Below, in pieces: positions 39,606-49,097 of a stretch of 64,000 bases of DNA; position 1 is the first letter of the stretch; the number at the start of each line of letters is the position of its first letter. Source of the stretch: Hydrogenophaga sp. PAMC20947 (GTDB taxonomy: Bacteria; Pseudomonadota; Gammaproteobacteria; Burkholderiales; Burkholderiaceae_C); the NCBI RefSeq assembly GCF_004795855.1, contig NZ_CP039252.1, positions 1,612,001 to 1,676,000 on the forward strand, read 5' to 3'. The notes under the pieces were generated by a model. It made no database searches. It worked only from the letters and a program-made list of their open reading frames with translations, and was not told the DNA's origin. A program made the position numbers and the translations under genes.

Positions 39606-40490
39606 TCACACGAGCATCGCGGCACCACGATCCAGGTAGGTATCGAGGAACTGGTCCAGGCGCGGATGGCGGGGCTTGCCAAATACCGTCTGTGGGCTGC
39701 CTTCGAGCAACAGCTTGCCTTGATCGAGAAACGCAATCTTTGCCCCGACCGTGGCGGCAAAGCCAATTTCATGTGAGACCACGACCATGGTCATGCCGTC
39801 GTCGGCCAGGGCCCGCATGACGTTGAGCACTTCGCCGGTGAGTTCAGGGTCCAGCGAAGAAGTGGGTTCATCGAAGAGCATGATTTTGGGCTCCAGCGCC
39901 AGCGCGCGCGCAATGGCCACCCGTTGCTGTTGGCCACCGGACAACTGCGACGGATAGTGCCCCGCCCTTTCTTCGAGGCCCACCTTCTTCAGTTGCGCCA
40001 TGGCACGCTCTTCAGCTTCGGCCCGCGGGAGTTTGCGCACCATTTTGAGGGCTTCGCTGACATTGCCCAATGCCGTCATGTGCGGCCACAGGTTGAATTG
40101 TTGAAAGCACATACCGATCTGCGAACGGGATTCTCGTATGCGGTCAGCATTCAGGCGAGCCCGTTGGCCGTTGACATCCAACGAAAAGCCCAATGGCTGG
40201 CCATTGACCAAAATGGAACCGACGGTGGTCTCTTCCAGAAAAGCCATGCAGCGCAACAGCGTGCTTTTGCCCGAGCCCGAGGGGCCGATCAGGCAGGTGA
40301 CCTGCCCGGCCTCAATGTCCAGATCGATGTTGTGTAGCACTTCCACGGCGCCGAAACTCTTGCTCACACCTTTGACCGATATCGCGTGTTTCTTCATGGT
40401 TGTTGTCTGGTTGGCGTCAAGTGCTTGCGAATGCCTGGTGCCTACGGTCATGACAGGCAGCGCAGATCGTTGGGTGAGCGTAGGGGTCAT
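39606..40490 (-). CDS. Amino-acid ABC transporter ATP-binding protein
   Basis: A 294-residue ATPase of the polar amino-acid (HisP/GlnQ) type. Walker A GPSGSGKST, Q-loop CFQQFNLWPHM, signature LSGGQQQRVAIARAL, Walker B IMLFDEPTSSLDPEL and the H-loop VSHEIGFA are intact. The start overlaps the permease stop as ATGA, giving a 31-residue N-terminal extension before the usual MKKHAISVKG. As part of a HisJ-QMP-like set between hutC and hutH, it probably imports histidine, urocanate or a related compound. Confidence 0.92.
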   Translation of the reverse strand: MTPTLTQRSALPVMTVGTRHSQALDANQTTTMKKHAISVKGVSKSFGAVEVLHNIDLDIEAGQVTCLIGPSGSGKSTLLRCMAFLEETTVGSILVNGQPLGFSLDVNGQRARLNADRIRESRSQIGMCFQQFNLWPHMTALGNVSEALKMVRKLPRAEAEERAMAQLKKVGLEERAGHYPSQLSGGQQQRVAIARALALEPKIMLFDEPTSSLDPELTGEVLNVMRALADDGMTMVVVSHEIGFAATVGAKIAFLDQGKLLLEGSPQTVFGKPRHPRLDQFLDTYLDRGAAMLV

Positions 40491-41155
40491 GCGTTTTTCA
40501 ATCCAAATCGGGAAAGGCGGGCTTCAGCCAGGCGGCCGAGATTGCCGCAGATTTCGACCAACGCCCAATAGAAACAGGCCAGCAAAAACAGGGCTTCGAC
40601 GAAGGCGTAGTTGGCAGAACCCAGTGAGCTCACCTGGAAGGTCAGTTCCGGCACAGTGATGATCGACAGCACCGCTGTTTCCTTCAGCAGCACAATCACC
40701 ATGTTGACCATCGGCGGAAGCACCAGCACCGTCATCTCCGGCACCAGAATGCGACCGACAATCTGCACACGGGTCAGCCCGAGGCACTCGGCTGCTTCAA
40801 CATGGCCACGCGGAACCGATTCAAAACCGGCTCGGAAGATCTCGCTGAAATAGGCCGCGCCATACACCGCCAGACCGAACAGGCCAGCGGGCACCGGATC
40901 CAGCGTCAAGCCGATGAAGGGACCGCCGTAGTACAGCAAAAAGAGCTGGATCAAAAACGGCGTACCGCGGATCAGGTCCACGTAGGCACGCAGCCCCTTG
41001 TCCAGTGTGGGCGGCCCATAGCGGCGCCCGATGGCCACAAAAAACCCCAGAACCACGGCAGCCAGCGTTCCGGCCAGCCAGATCAGCAGCGTCACACCAC
41101 CCGCCCGAAGCAGTTCGGGCCCCGCCGACGCAATCAGGTCAAAATCAAAAGTCAT
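40487..41155 (-). CDS. Amino-acid ABC transporter permease (first ATPase-proximal)
   Basis: A 222-residue inner-membrane permease of the HisM/GlnP family with five hydrophobic segments and the EAA loop ESVPRGHVEAAECLGLTRVQ. RGTPFLIQLFLLYYG is the conserved N-terminal family motif. It overlaps the ATPase gene downstream and the second permease upstream by ATGA each, so all three are translationally coupled. Confidence 0.93.
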   Translation of the reverse strand: MTFDFDLIASAGPELLRAGGVTLLIWLAGTLAAVVLGFFVAIGRRYGPPTLDKGLRAYVDLIRGTPFLIQLFLLYYGGPFIGLTLDPVPAGLFGLAVYGAAYFSEIFRAGFESVPRGHVEAAECLGLTRVQIVGRILVPEMTVLVLPPMVNMVIVLLKETAVLSIITVPELTFQVSSLGSANYAFVEALFLLACFYWALVEICGNLGRLAEARLSRFGLKNA

Positions 41156-41796
41156 GCTTTCACCCCCCAGCGGAATGAACCTTCCAACCGGTTGGCGCCG
41201 ACCGACACCACGGTGTTGATCACCAGATACAGCAGCGCGGCGGCAGCATACAGCGGCAGCGGCTTGAAGGTGCTGGCCGACAGGTCTTGTGCCATGCGCG
41301 TCAGTTCGACCACGCCCACCACCGACACCAGCGACGACGCTTTCAAAATCATGATCGCCTCGTTGGTCAAGGCGGGCAAAGTCATGCGCAGCGCAATCGG
41401 TGCGCGGATGCGCCAGAACTGCTGAAACGGCGTCAGGCCCAGCATGTCGGCCGCCTCAAGCAAGCCTTGTGGCACGCTGGCAAATCCACCCCGCAGGTTC
41501 TCGGCCTGGTAGGCCGCGGTACACAACGACAAACCGATGATGGCCGCCACCATACTGGGCACATTCAAGCCCAACATGGGCAAGAGGTTGTAGATCAGCA
41601 AGAGCTGAACCAACAACGGCGCACCACGGAAGAAGCTCACAAAGGTGCGCCCCGCCAGCGAAACTGCACGTTGACTGGACTGCATCGCCGCCGAAACCAC
41701 AGTTCCCAGCAGCAAACCCAGCACGATGGAGATGGAGCTGATCACGATGGTCCAGCCACAGGCTTGCACCAGCAACATGAACAATTTGAACGACAT
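41152..41796 (-). CDS. Amino-acid ABC transporter permease (second)
   Basis: A 214-residue permease paired with the preceding one, with FFRGAPLLVQLLLIYNLLP and the EAA loop ASVPQGLLEAADMLGLTPFQQFW. Two non-identical permeases form the channel in this family. It follows the binding protein gene by 92 bases and overlaps the next permease by ATGA. Confidence 0.93.
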   Translation of the reverse strand: MSFKLFMLLVQACGWTIVISSISIVLGLLLGTVVSAAMQSSQRAVSLAGRTFVSFFRGAPLLVQLLLIYNLLPMLGLNVPSMVAAIIGLSLCTAAYQAENLRGGFASVPQGLLEAADMLGLTPFQQFWRIRAPIALRMTLPALTNEAIMILKASSLVSVVGVVELTRMAQDLSASTFKPLPLYAAAALLYLVINTVVSVGANRLEGSFRWGVKA

Positions 41797-41888
41797 GGCT
41801 TAGGCCTTTGTTTTCTGATGAAGATCAACACGGTGGCCAGCCTGGCGAAGCCCAGGAGACCGGCCACCGCTCACGAAATCCGACCGCG

Positions 41889-42713
41889 TCAGAAGTTGGG
41901 CGTTGGCGCTTGGTCTGGTGTATCGAAAGATGCCCCAAACCATTTTTTCTGCAGACTGGCCAGACGACCATCGCCCTTCATCTTCATGAGTGCCGCATCG
42001 ACCTCATCAGCGAGTTTTGCTGCGTCTGCGTCCTTGCGGCTGATGTAGCCAAAGTAGCTCTTGGCGCCGAAGGGAGGCTGCACCAACTCAAAGGTATCGG
42101 AGCGTTGCTGCGCCACGTAGGCGATGTTGGGGAACGAGTTGGCGACAGCCGAAATTCGGCCTGCTGCGAGATCGGCATAGGCTTCGTTGAAGCCTGGGTA
42201 TTCACGCGTCTGGATCTTGCCAGGCAGCGTTTCACCGTACTCCTTGGCCTGGGCCAGTTGGGCCGTGGCCTTGCCCGCGCCCACAACCTTGCCCGAGACG
42301 TCGGCAGGCTTCATGACCGAGCTATCGCCTTTGCGCTTCAGAAAGCCCACCGTGGCTTCGGCAATAGGCGTTGAAAAACGGTAGCGTTCCACACGCGCCT
42401 TGGTGATGGTGGCAGGACCGGCCACGATGTCGAATTTTTTGGTTTCAAGGCCAGGAAAGACCCCTTCCCACGGCAACAGAACCCACTCCAGCTTGACACC
42501 CATCTCTTTGGCAATCTCTTTGAACACGTCAACGTTCAGACCTACATGGTCTCCCTCTTTGATGAAGTCAAACGGTGCAAAAGCGGTTTCGGTGCCGACT
42601 TTCAGCACGCCAGCCGCCTTGACGCGTGTCAGGGCATCCTGCGCATGAGCACCGGCGCAAGTCAGCACGATGGCCGCGCTGGCCAGGGTCTTGATAAAGA
42701 GTCGTTTGGTCAT
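41889..42713 (-). CDS. Periplasmic amino-acid-binding protein
   Basis: A 274-residue solute-binding protein (SBP family 3). A signal peptide MTKRLFIKTLASAAIVLTCAGAHA is cleaved before QDALT. The core shows LKVGTETAFAPFDFIKEGDHVGLNVDVFKEIAKEMGVKLEW, the family signature, and KADVSGKVVGA-like hinge sequence. It is the first gene of the transporter operon, with a HutC-like half-site about 95 bases upstream. Ligand identity (histidine, urocanate or other polar amino acid) is inferred from position next to hut genes. Confidence 0.92.
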   Translation of the reverse strand: MTKRLFIKTLASAAIVLTCAGAHAQDALTRVKAAGVLKVGTETAFAPFDFIKEGDHVGLNVDVFKEIAKEMGVKLEWVLLPWEGVFPGLETKKFDIVAGPATITKARVERYRFSTPIAEATVGFLKRKGDSSVMKPADVSGKVVGAGKATAQLAQAKEYGETLPGKIQTREYPGFNEAYADLAAGRISAVANSFPNIAYVAQQRSDTFELVQPPFGAKSYFGYISRKDADAAKLADEVDAALMKMKGDGRLASLQKKWFGASFDTPDQAPTPNF

Positions 42714-42808
42714 ATTGGGTCCAGGGAAGGTTAAAGAATCGGGTTGCCACAGTGGGAATCACCGCGTACTCACAGGCATGCAAAAACTGCGCCAGCTTTC
42801 GTTTTGCC

Positions 42809-42817
42809 TATACATAT
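42809..42817. promoter_or_regulatory. Possible HutC-type site before the transporter operon
   Basis: TATACATAT lies 95 bases before the binding protein start and shares TATACAT with the palindrome before hutH (TGTATATACA). It is only a partial match, so it is listed as a candidate. Confidence 0.35.
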
Positions 42818-43494
42818 TTAATCACCTGCCTCCTGCTTCGTCAACGAAATCGCCTGAGGGCTGTTGATTCATTTCTCCTTGCATGGGCAGCGCGTTCGGG
42901 TCGTACCCTCTCTGCACAAAACAAGTTCCGAGAGCGCGAACCCGAGTTTGCCGAAAGTGATCCCGTGTGAAGCCCTCACGTCCACCGCAATACAAATCAT
43001 GGCCCGCATCCAGGGCATGCCCTGATGCCCGACCCCGTCTTTTGCGCCCGATATCCGCCTGGCAGAGCGAGCTCAAGCACCGACCTGGGCGCGCCCCACG
43101 ACAGCGGCCTTTGTCGCCACCAGGCGCACCAAAACGGGATTGCTTCGTCGCCCGCGCGCGCGGGCATCCCGTCGCGCCACAGGTGGAGGGGCCCAACTTG
43201 GTGCATACAAGGAAAGGTGGGCATGGGTGGTGCCATGACACGGGTGCGGATCGAGGCGATGCAAGCGCACCGGCCCCCCATTGGTGCGAGATCGGTTTGC
43301 AAGAGCCTCGAGATGGGGACTCACGGCTTGCGGTCAAGCGCAGACGACTCCGAGGGCAAAGCGGCCCGCCCATGTTGCGGCCAATAGGACACCGCTGAAT
43401 CATCTGTGCCCGCTGGGCAGGCCATCGGCACACGAGATCGAACACGGCCATGACCGCCATGCCGGTTTTCGCAACGCTTGCAATCCGATTATTT
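42818..43494. other. Long intergenic region before hutH, no supported gene
   Basis: This stretch between the divergent transporter and hut operons has short frames on both strands but none with family motifs or good start signals. It holds a 16-base palindrome GCCCGCGCGCGCGGGC (43150-43165). It also holds several GCACC(A) and TGGTGC half-sites (43126, 43199, 43228, 43267, 43282) resembling NtrC elements. It should contain the promoters of both operons. Confidence 0.5.
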
Positions 43495-43504
43495 TGTATA
43501 TACA
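43495..43504. promoter_or_regulatory. HutC operator candidate upstream of hutH
   Basis: TGTATATACA is a perfect 10-base palindrome in an AT-rich island 69 bases before hutH. Known HutC sites in Pseudomonas centre on a TTGTA-TACAA dyad, so this is the best operator candidate for the repressor at 34954-35775. Confidence 0.65.
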
Positions 43505-43572
43505 TTACTACAAAATCACTTTCTAATCTGTTTCTAGCCCGTCTTCACCCTCTCTTTTCAGCAGGTCTTCTC

Positions 43573-45222
43573 ATGACACTCACCGCCTCGTCAACCCACC
43601 CGTCCGAACCCACCCACTTGACGCTCACCCCCGGCCAGGTTGAACTCGGCCTGTTGCGCCACATTCATGCCGGCGGCGTGCGCCTGTCGCTGGACCCAGC
43701 GGTGAACAGCGGTATGGTGCAATCGCTGGAAGCGGTGCAGCACATCGTCGACAACGATGAGGTGGTCTATGGCATCAACACCGGCTTCGGCAAACTGGCC
43801 AGCACCAAAATCCCTGGCCACCAACTGGCCCAGCTTCAGCGCAACCTGGTTTTGTCCCACAGCGTGGGGACCGGCGAGCCGCTGGCCGCACCCGTGGTGC
43901 GCCTTGTGCTGGCGACCAAGGCGGTCAGCCTGGCACGCGGCCATTCCGGCGTGCGCCCGGCGCTGGTGGACGCCCTGCTGAGCCTCTTCAACACTGGCAT
44001 GATGCCCCGCATCCCCTCCAAAGGCTCGGTCGGCGCCTCGGGCGACCTGGCGCCTTTGGCGCACATGGCCTGCGTATTGATTGGTGAGGGCGAAGCCACC
44101 ACGGCCGACGGCGAAGTGGTGAGCGGCGCCGAAGCGATGCGCCGCATCGGCCTGGAACCGTTTGTTCTCGGCCCCAAGGAAGGCCTGGCGCTGCTCAATG
44201 GCACGCAGGTATCGACCGCGTTGGCCTTGACCGGTTTGTTCGGCGCCGAAGATGTTTTTTCCGCCGCGCTGATGTCGGGAGCGTTGTCACTTGAAGCAAT
44301 CCAGGGATCCATCAAACCTTTTGATGCGCGTATCCACGCCGCTCGAGGCCAGCCCGGCCAGATGGCGGTCGCCGGTGCCGTTCGCGCTTTGCTGGAGGGC
44401 AGCGAAATTGTGCCCTCGCATCCCGATTGCGGCCGGGTGCAAGACCCCTATTCCATTCGTTGCATCCCGCAGGTCATGGGCGCCTGTCTTGACAACCTGA
44501 CACACGCAGCACGGGTGCTGCGCATTGAAGCCAACGCCGCATCAGACAACCCGCTGGTGTTCACCGACACCGGCGAAGTGATCTCGGGCGGCAACTTCCA
44601 CGCCGAGCCGGTGGCTTTCGCTGCCGACATCATTGCGCTGGCCATCAGCGAGATCGGCGCCATCTCCGAGCGCCGAATTGCTTTGATGCTCGACACTGGT
44701 CTGTCGGGTCTGCCGCCTTTCCTGGTGCACGACGGCGGCCTGAACTCCGGCTTCATGATCGCCCAGGTCACGGCCGCCGCACTGGCGTCGGAAAACAAGT
44801 CGCTGGCCCACCCCGGCAGCGTGGACAGTCTGCCCACCTCGGCCAATCAGGAAGACCATGTGTCGATGGCCACGTACGCTGCACGCCGCCTCGGCGACAT
44901 GGTCAACAACACAGCTGTGGTGGTTGGCATTGAGGCCATGTGCGCTGCGCAAGGCATCGAGCTGAAGCGGAATGTGGCCCCCACAGTCGGCACTGGCGTG
45001 CCCTCGCTGCCCCCCGAGGGGCCTCAGCCCGCCTTGGGGCGGCCCGGCGTCGGGCTCAAAAGCTCACCGCTGGTGGAGGCCGAGTTCGACAAGCTCCGCC
45101 AAAAAGTGGCGTTTCTGGAGAGCGACCGCTACTTGGCACCCGACATCGAAGCGGTGCGCCTGTGGGCCTTGGCCGCCGATTTGCCCGACGCCCTGCTGAG
45201 CATCCTGCCCAGCCGCGCCTGA
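43573..45222 (+). CDS. hutH: Histidine ammonia-lyase with an internal repeat insertion
   Basis: Converts histidine to urocanate and ammonia, the first step of histidine degradation. The MIO cofactor triad Ala-Ser-Gly is in [12 protein letters not shown] (residues 155-157). YGINTGFG carries the catalytic Tyr, and [17 protein letters not shown] and [18 protein letters not shown] are conserved. At 549 residues it is about 30-40 longer than usual. The excess is the segment [16 protein letters not shown] near residues 471-495, encoded by a GC-rich palindromic repeat. The insert lies near the C-terminus, well away from the MIO site. ATG at 43573 starts the normal N-terminus. Confidence 0.95.
   Translation: MTLTASSTHPSEPTHLTLTPGQVELGLLRHIHAGGVRLSLDPAVNSGMVQSLEAVQHIVDNDEVVYGINTGFGKLASTKIPGHQLAQLQRNLVLSHSVGTGEPLAAPVVRLVLATKAVSLARGHSGVRPALVDALLSLFNTGMMPRIPSKGSVGASGDLAPLAHMACVLIGEGEATTADGEVVSGAEAMRRIGLEPFVLGPKEGLALLNGTQVSTALALTGLFGAEDVFSAALMSGALSLEAIQGSIKPFDARIHAARGQPGQMAVAGAVRALLEGSEIVPSHPDCGRVQDPYSIRCIPQVMGACLDNLTHAARVLRIEANAASDNPLVFTDTGEVISGGNFHAEPVAFAADIIALAISEIGAISERRIALMLDTGLSGLPPFLVHDGGLNSGFMIAQVTAAALASENKSLAHPGSVDSLPTSANQEDHVSMATYAARRLGDMVNNTAVVVGIEAMCAAQGIELKRNVAPTVGTGVPSLPPEGPQPALGRPGVGLKSSPLVEAEFDKLRQKVAFLESDRYLAPDIEAVRLWALAADLPDALLSILPSRA
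44985..45058 (+). repeat. GC-rich palindromic repeat in frame within hutH
   Basis: CGCTGCCCCCCGAGGGGCCT, then GCCTTGGGGCGGCCCGGCGT, closely resembles the 84-bp unit repeated at 15211-15726 (CGCTGCCCCCCGAGGGGG, CTTGGGGCGGCCCTGCG). It adds about 25 residues to HutH without a frameshift or stop. Confidence 0.85.
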
Positions 45223-45256
45223 CCCCTCTCTGCATTCTTTCACTGGAGTATTTGCC

Positions 45257-46969
45257 ATGAACGCCACCGAAAAATTCACGCCCATCGATCCCCGATTTGA
45301 TGCCAGCCGCGAGATTCGCGCGCCACGCGGCACCGAGCTGAGCTGCAAGAGCTGGCTCACCGAAGCCGCTTACCGCATGATCCAGAACAACCTCGATGCC
45401 GAGGTGGCCGAAGACCCAAAAAACCTCGTGGTCTACGGCGGCATCGGCCGTGCCGCCCGCAACTGGGAATGCTATGACCAGATCCTGGCCTCGCTCAAGG
45501 AACTGAACGACGACGAAACCTTGCTGGTGCAATCGGGCAAACCGGTCGGCGTTTTCAAGACGCATGAAAACGCACCACGCGTGCTGATCGCCAACTCCAA
45601 CCTGGTGCCCAAGTGGGCGAACTGGGAACATTTCCATGAACTCGACCGCAAGGGCCTGTTCATGTACGGCCAGATGACGGCCGGCAGCTGGATCTACATC
45701 GGCAGCCAGGGCATCGTGCAAGGAACCTTCGAGACCTTCGTCGAGGCCGGTCGTCAACACTATGAAGGCAGCCTTGCCGGCAAGTGGATTCTGACCGCGG
45801 GCCTGGGCGGCATGGGCGGCGCCCAGCCGCTGGCCGCCACGCTGGCTGGCGCCTGTTCGCTCAACATCGAGTGCCAGCAAAGCAGCATCGACTTTCGCCT
45901 GCGCACCCGCTATGTCGACAAGCAAGCACGCGACATTGACCACGCGCTGGAACTCATCGCGCAACACACCGCAGCCAAAGAAGCCGTGTCCATCGCGCTG
46001 CTGGGCAATGCCGCCGACATCGTTCCCGAGCTGGTTCGCCGTGCCAAAGCCGGCAGCATCAAGCCCGATCTGGTGACCGACCAGACCTCGGCGCACGACC
46101 TCATCAATGGATACCTGCCCACGGGCTGGACCGTGGCGCAGTGGAAGGCCGCCCAGAAAGACCCCGAGCAACACGCGGCGCTGACCGAAGCCGCGGCCAA
46201 GTCCTGCGCCGTGCATGTGCAGGCCATGCTGGACTTCCAGTCCATGGGCATCCCGACGGTGGACTATGGCAACAACATCCGCCAGGTCGCCTTTGACCAA
46301 GGCGTGAAAAACGCCTTCGACTTCCCTGGCTTCGTGCCGGCCTATATCCGCCCCTTGTTCTGCGAGGGCAAGGGCCCGTTCCGTTGGGTCGCGCTCTCGG
46401 GTGACCCGGAAGACATCTACAAGACCGACGCCAAGCTCAAAGAGCTGTTCCCAGAAGACAAACCGCTGCACCGCTGGCTCGACATGGCGCGAGAGCGCAT
46501 CGCTTTCCAAGGGCTGCCAGCGCGCATCTGCTGGCTGGGCCTGGGCGAACGCGACAAGGCCGGCCTGGCCTTCAACGAAATGGTGAAGAGCGGTGAACTC
46601 AAAGCCCCCATCGTCATCGGCCGCGACCACCTCGACACGGGATCGGTCGCCAGCCCCAACCGCGAAACCGAAGCCATGAAAGACGGCACCGACGCCGTGT
46701 CCGACTGGCCGCTGCTCAACGCCTTGCTCAACACCGCTGGCGGCGCCACCTGGGTGAGCCTGCACCACGGCGGCGGCGTGGGCATGGGCTACTCACAGCA
46801 TTCGGGCATGGTCATCGTGGCCGACGGCACCGACGCCGCGGCCGAGCGCCTGGCCCGTGTGTTGATCAACGACTGCGGCTCGGGCGTGATGCGCCACGCC
46901 GATGCCGGCTACGAGCTGGCCGTGGCCACCGCAAAGGAGCAAGGCCTGAAGCTGCCGATGGTGAAGTAG
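45257..46969 (+). CDS. hutU: Urocanate hydratase
   Basis: Converts urocanate to imidazolonepropionate with tightly bound NAD. The 570-residue protein has [20 protein letters not shown], the signature [20 protein letters not shown], the active-site cysteine region around [35 protein letters not shown] and the final [19 protein letters not shown]. It starts 34 bases after hutH. A 570-residue antisense frame over the gene is a codon-bias shadow. Confidence 0.97.
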   Translation: MNATEKFTPIDPRFDASREIRAPRGTELSCKSWLTEAAYRMIQNNLDAEVAEDPKNLVVYGGIGRAARNWECYDQILASLKELNDDETLLVQSGKPVGVFKTHENAPRVLIANSNLVPKWANWEHFHELDRKGLFMYGQMTAGSWIYIGSQGIVQGTFETFVEAGRQHYEGSLAGKWILTAGLGGMGGAQPLAATLAGACSLNIECQQSSIDFRLRTRYVDKQARDIDHALELIAQHTAAKEAVSIALLGNAADIVPELVRRAKAGSIKPDLVTDQTSAHDLINGYLPTGWTVAQWKAAQKDPEQHAALTEAAAKSCAVHVQAMLDFQSMGIPTVDYGNNIRQVAFDQGVKNAFDFPGFVPAYIRPLFCEGKGPFRWVALSGDPEDIYKTDAKLKELFPEDKPLHRWLDMARERIAFQGLPARICWLGLGERDKAGLAFNEMVKSGELKAPIVIGRDHLDTGSVASPNRETEAMKDGTDAVSDWPLLNALLNTAGGATWVSLHHGGGVGMGYSQHSGMVIVADGTDAAAERLARVLINDCGSGVMRHADAGYELAVATAKEQGLKLPMVK

Positions 46970-47072
46970 GCCCCGCTGAAATCAAGGAGCGATCACCCAT
47001 GATGGGCCTCAACGGGCAAGCCCGGCGAGTCTGTGTATCGCGCACCGATCCAGCAGATGGCGTCCTGAACCC

Positions 47073-47672
47073 ATGAAGACTGAAATCAGCATGCACCGCT
47101 TTGCGCTCGACCAACTTCCCGTGACGCCGTGGAAAAACGGCGGCGGCACCACCCGAGAAATCCTGTGCCTGCCTCCCGGGGCGAGCATGGACAACTTCGA
47201 CTGGCGCATCAGCATTGCCACGATTGAGCAGTCTGGCCCGTTCTCGGCCTTTCCCGGCATAGACCGGGTGATCATGCTGCTGGACGGAGCGGGGGTGCGC
47301 TTGCGGGCAGGCGAAATCAACCACTGCCTGGACACGTCCGGCCAACCGTTCGCGTTCTCTGGCGACCTGTCCCTGGATTGCGAGCTGCTCGGCGGCCCAT
47401 CCACCGATTTCAATGTGATGAGCCGACGCAACAGCTTGCGCGCAGAAGTGCAGGTGGTCACCGAGGCACGCCAGATACCCCCCTCAGCCCAGGGACTGTT
47501 GATGGCCACGCGCGGCGCCTGGCATCTGCAAGCGAAGGCCCACGATTTTCAATGTCCCGGTGGTCACGGCCTGTGGTGGGATGTGGCAGCCAGCTGGCAG
47601 GCCACACCGATTGAGGCCAACGCCCAGTTGATCTGGGTGGGCCTGTACGGTGTAGAAGAAGCAAAGCGTTAG
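47073..47672 (+). CDS. hutD: HutD/Ves family protein
   Basis: A 199-residue cupin-like protein. The family N-terminus [15 protein letters not shown] and [24 protein letters not shown] are diagnostic. HutD is widespread in hut operons and in Pseudomonas acts as a governor that limits urocanate-driven induction; the mechanism is not settled. It lies 103 bases after hutU and 35 before hutI. Confidence 0.92.
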   Translation: MKTEISMHRFALDQLPVTPWKNGGGTTREILCLPPGASMDNFDWRISIATIEQSGPFSAFPGIDRVIMLLDGAGVRLRAGEINHCLDTSGQPFAFSGDLSLDCELLGGPSTDFNVMSRRNSLRAEVQVVTEARQIPPSAQGLLMATRGAWHLQAKAHDFQCPGGHGLWWDVAASWQATPIEANAQLIWVGLYGVEEAKR

Positions 47673-47707
47673 CGACATCTTCACTTGCGCAGGAAGCTGC
47701 GCACTCA

Positions 47708-48961
47708 ATGGAAAGCACAATGGTGATGCCAATGAACACACTCTCAAGCGCCTCCAGTGCCGACGGCATCTGGCACAACCTGCACCTGGCCGATGGCAGA
47801 ACCGCGCAGGCCATGGCCATACAGCACGGCCAGATTGCCTGGATGGGCGAGATGGACGAATTGCCAGAGGCCTTCAATCAATTGCCCCGCATCGACGCGC
47901 ACGGCACCCTGGCCACACCGGGTCTGGTCGATTGCCACACCCACCTGGTCTACGGTGGCCAACGCGCCAACGAATTCGCCATGCGCCTGGCGGGCGCCAG
48001 CTACGAAGAGGTGGCCCGCGCGGGCGGCGGCATCGTATCGTCGGTCACAGCCACGCGCGCGGCCAGCGAAGACGAGCTCTATGCCCTGGCCGCGCCCCGC
48101 TTGCAACAATTGCTGGCCGACGGCGTGTGTGCCATCGAGATCAAATCGGGGTACGGCCTGAGCCTCGAGCACGAAGCCAAGCAGCTGCGCGTGGCGCGCC
48201 GCCTGGGCCGTGACCACGGCGTGACGGTGCGCACCTCGTTTTTGGGCGCCCATGCGCTCCCACCCGAGTACACGGGGCGCAGCCAGGACTACATCAACCT
48301 GGTCTGCAATGTGATGCTGCCGGCGTTGCACGCGGAAGGGCTGGTGGACGCGGTCGATGTGTTCTGCGAACACATCGCATTTTCATTGGCCGAAACCGAT
48401 CAGGTATTCAAAGCTGCCCAGGCACTGGGCTTGCCGGTGAAGCTGCACGCGGAGCAACTGTCCGATATGGGTGGTTCGGCATTGGCCGCCAGCTACGGCG
48501 CCCTGTCCTGCGACCACATCGAACACCTGTCCCAACAGGGCATCGACGCCATGCGTGCCGCAGGCACCGTGGCCGTGTTGTTGCCAGGGGCGTACTACAC
48601 ACTGCGCGACACGTTCCTGCCCCCCATCGCCGCTTTGCGCGCAGCGGGCGTTCCGATGGCTGTGTCGACCGACCACAACCCGGGCACCTCGCCAGCGCTG
48701 AGTTTGCTGCTGATGGCAAACATGGCCTGCACTTTGTTCCGTCTCACGGTTCCGGAGGCGCTGGCGGGCATCACGGTCCACGCAGCACAGGCCTTGGGCC
48801 TGCAGGAAACGCATGGCGTGCTCGCGGTTGGAAGGCCTGCGAACTTCGTGCTGTGGGATTTGAAAGAAACCGCAGAGCTGGTGTACTGGCTGGGCCAGCA
48901 ACCCGCCCGGACGGTGGTTCGACAAGGTGTGGTTGCGCTCGATACGTTGGGCTTGATGTGA
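47708..48961 (+). CDS. hutI: Imidazolonepropionase
   Basis: Hydrolyses imidazolonepropionate to N-formimino-L-glutamate. The 417-residue amidohydrolase shows the metal HxH in [32 protein letters not shown], the metal His in [12 protein letters not shown] and the metal Asp in [11 protein letters not shown] downstream ATG at 47732 is an alternative start. It follows hutD in the pathway operon. Confidence 0.96.
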   Translation: MESTMVMPMNTLSSASSADGIWHNLHLADGRTAQAMAIQHGQIAWMGEMDELPEAFNQLPRIDAHGTLATPGLVDCHTHLVYGGQRANEFAMRLAGASYEEVARAGGGIVSSVTATRAASEDELYALAAPRLQQLLADGVCAIEIKSGYGLSLEHEAKQLRVARRLGRDHGVTVRTSFLGAHALPPEYTGRSQDYINLVCNVMLPALHAEGLVDAVDVFCEHIAFSLAETDQVFKAAQALGLPVKLHAEQLSDMGGSALAASYGALSCDHIEHLSQQGIDAMRAAGTVAVLLPGAYYTLRDTFLPPIAALRAAGVPMAVSTDHNPGTSPALSLLLMANMACTLFRLTVPEALAGITVHAAQALGLQETHGVLAVGRPANFVLWDLKETAELVYWLGQQPARTVVRQGVVALDTLGLM

Positions 48962-49097
48962 CCGCAATGGGTGCTTTGACCCACACGCGTCTTGGTTGGG
49001 CATTCGCCTTGGCAGGTCCAGCCAAAACCCCATACCGCGGCCGCCCATGCGGCCAGCCCTGAACACCCGGCCGACCACCCGCCAGAACGACCCCAGC

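Noticed and set aside
45056..46768. A 570-residue minus-strand frame opposite hutU
   Set aside because: It mirrors the conserved hutU codons, has no recognisable domain and starts without a ribosome site.
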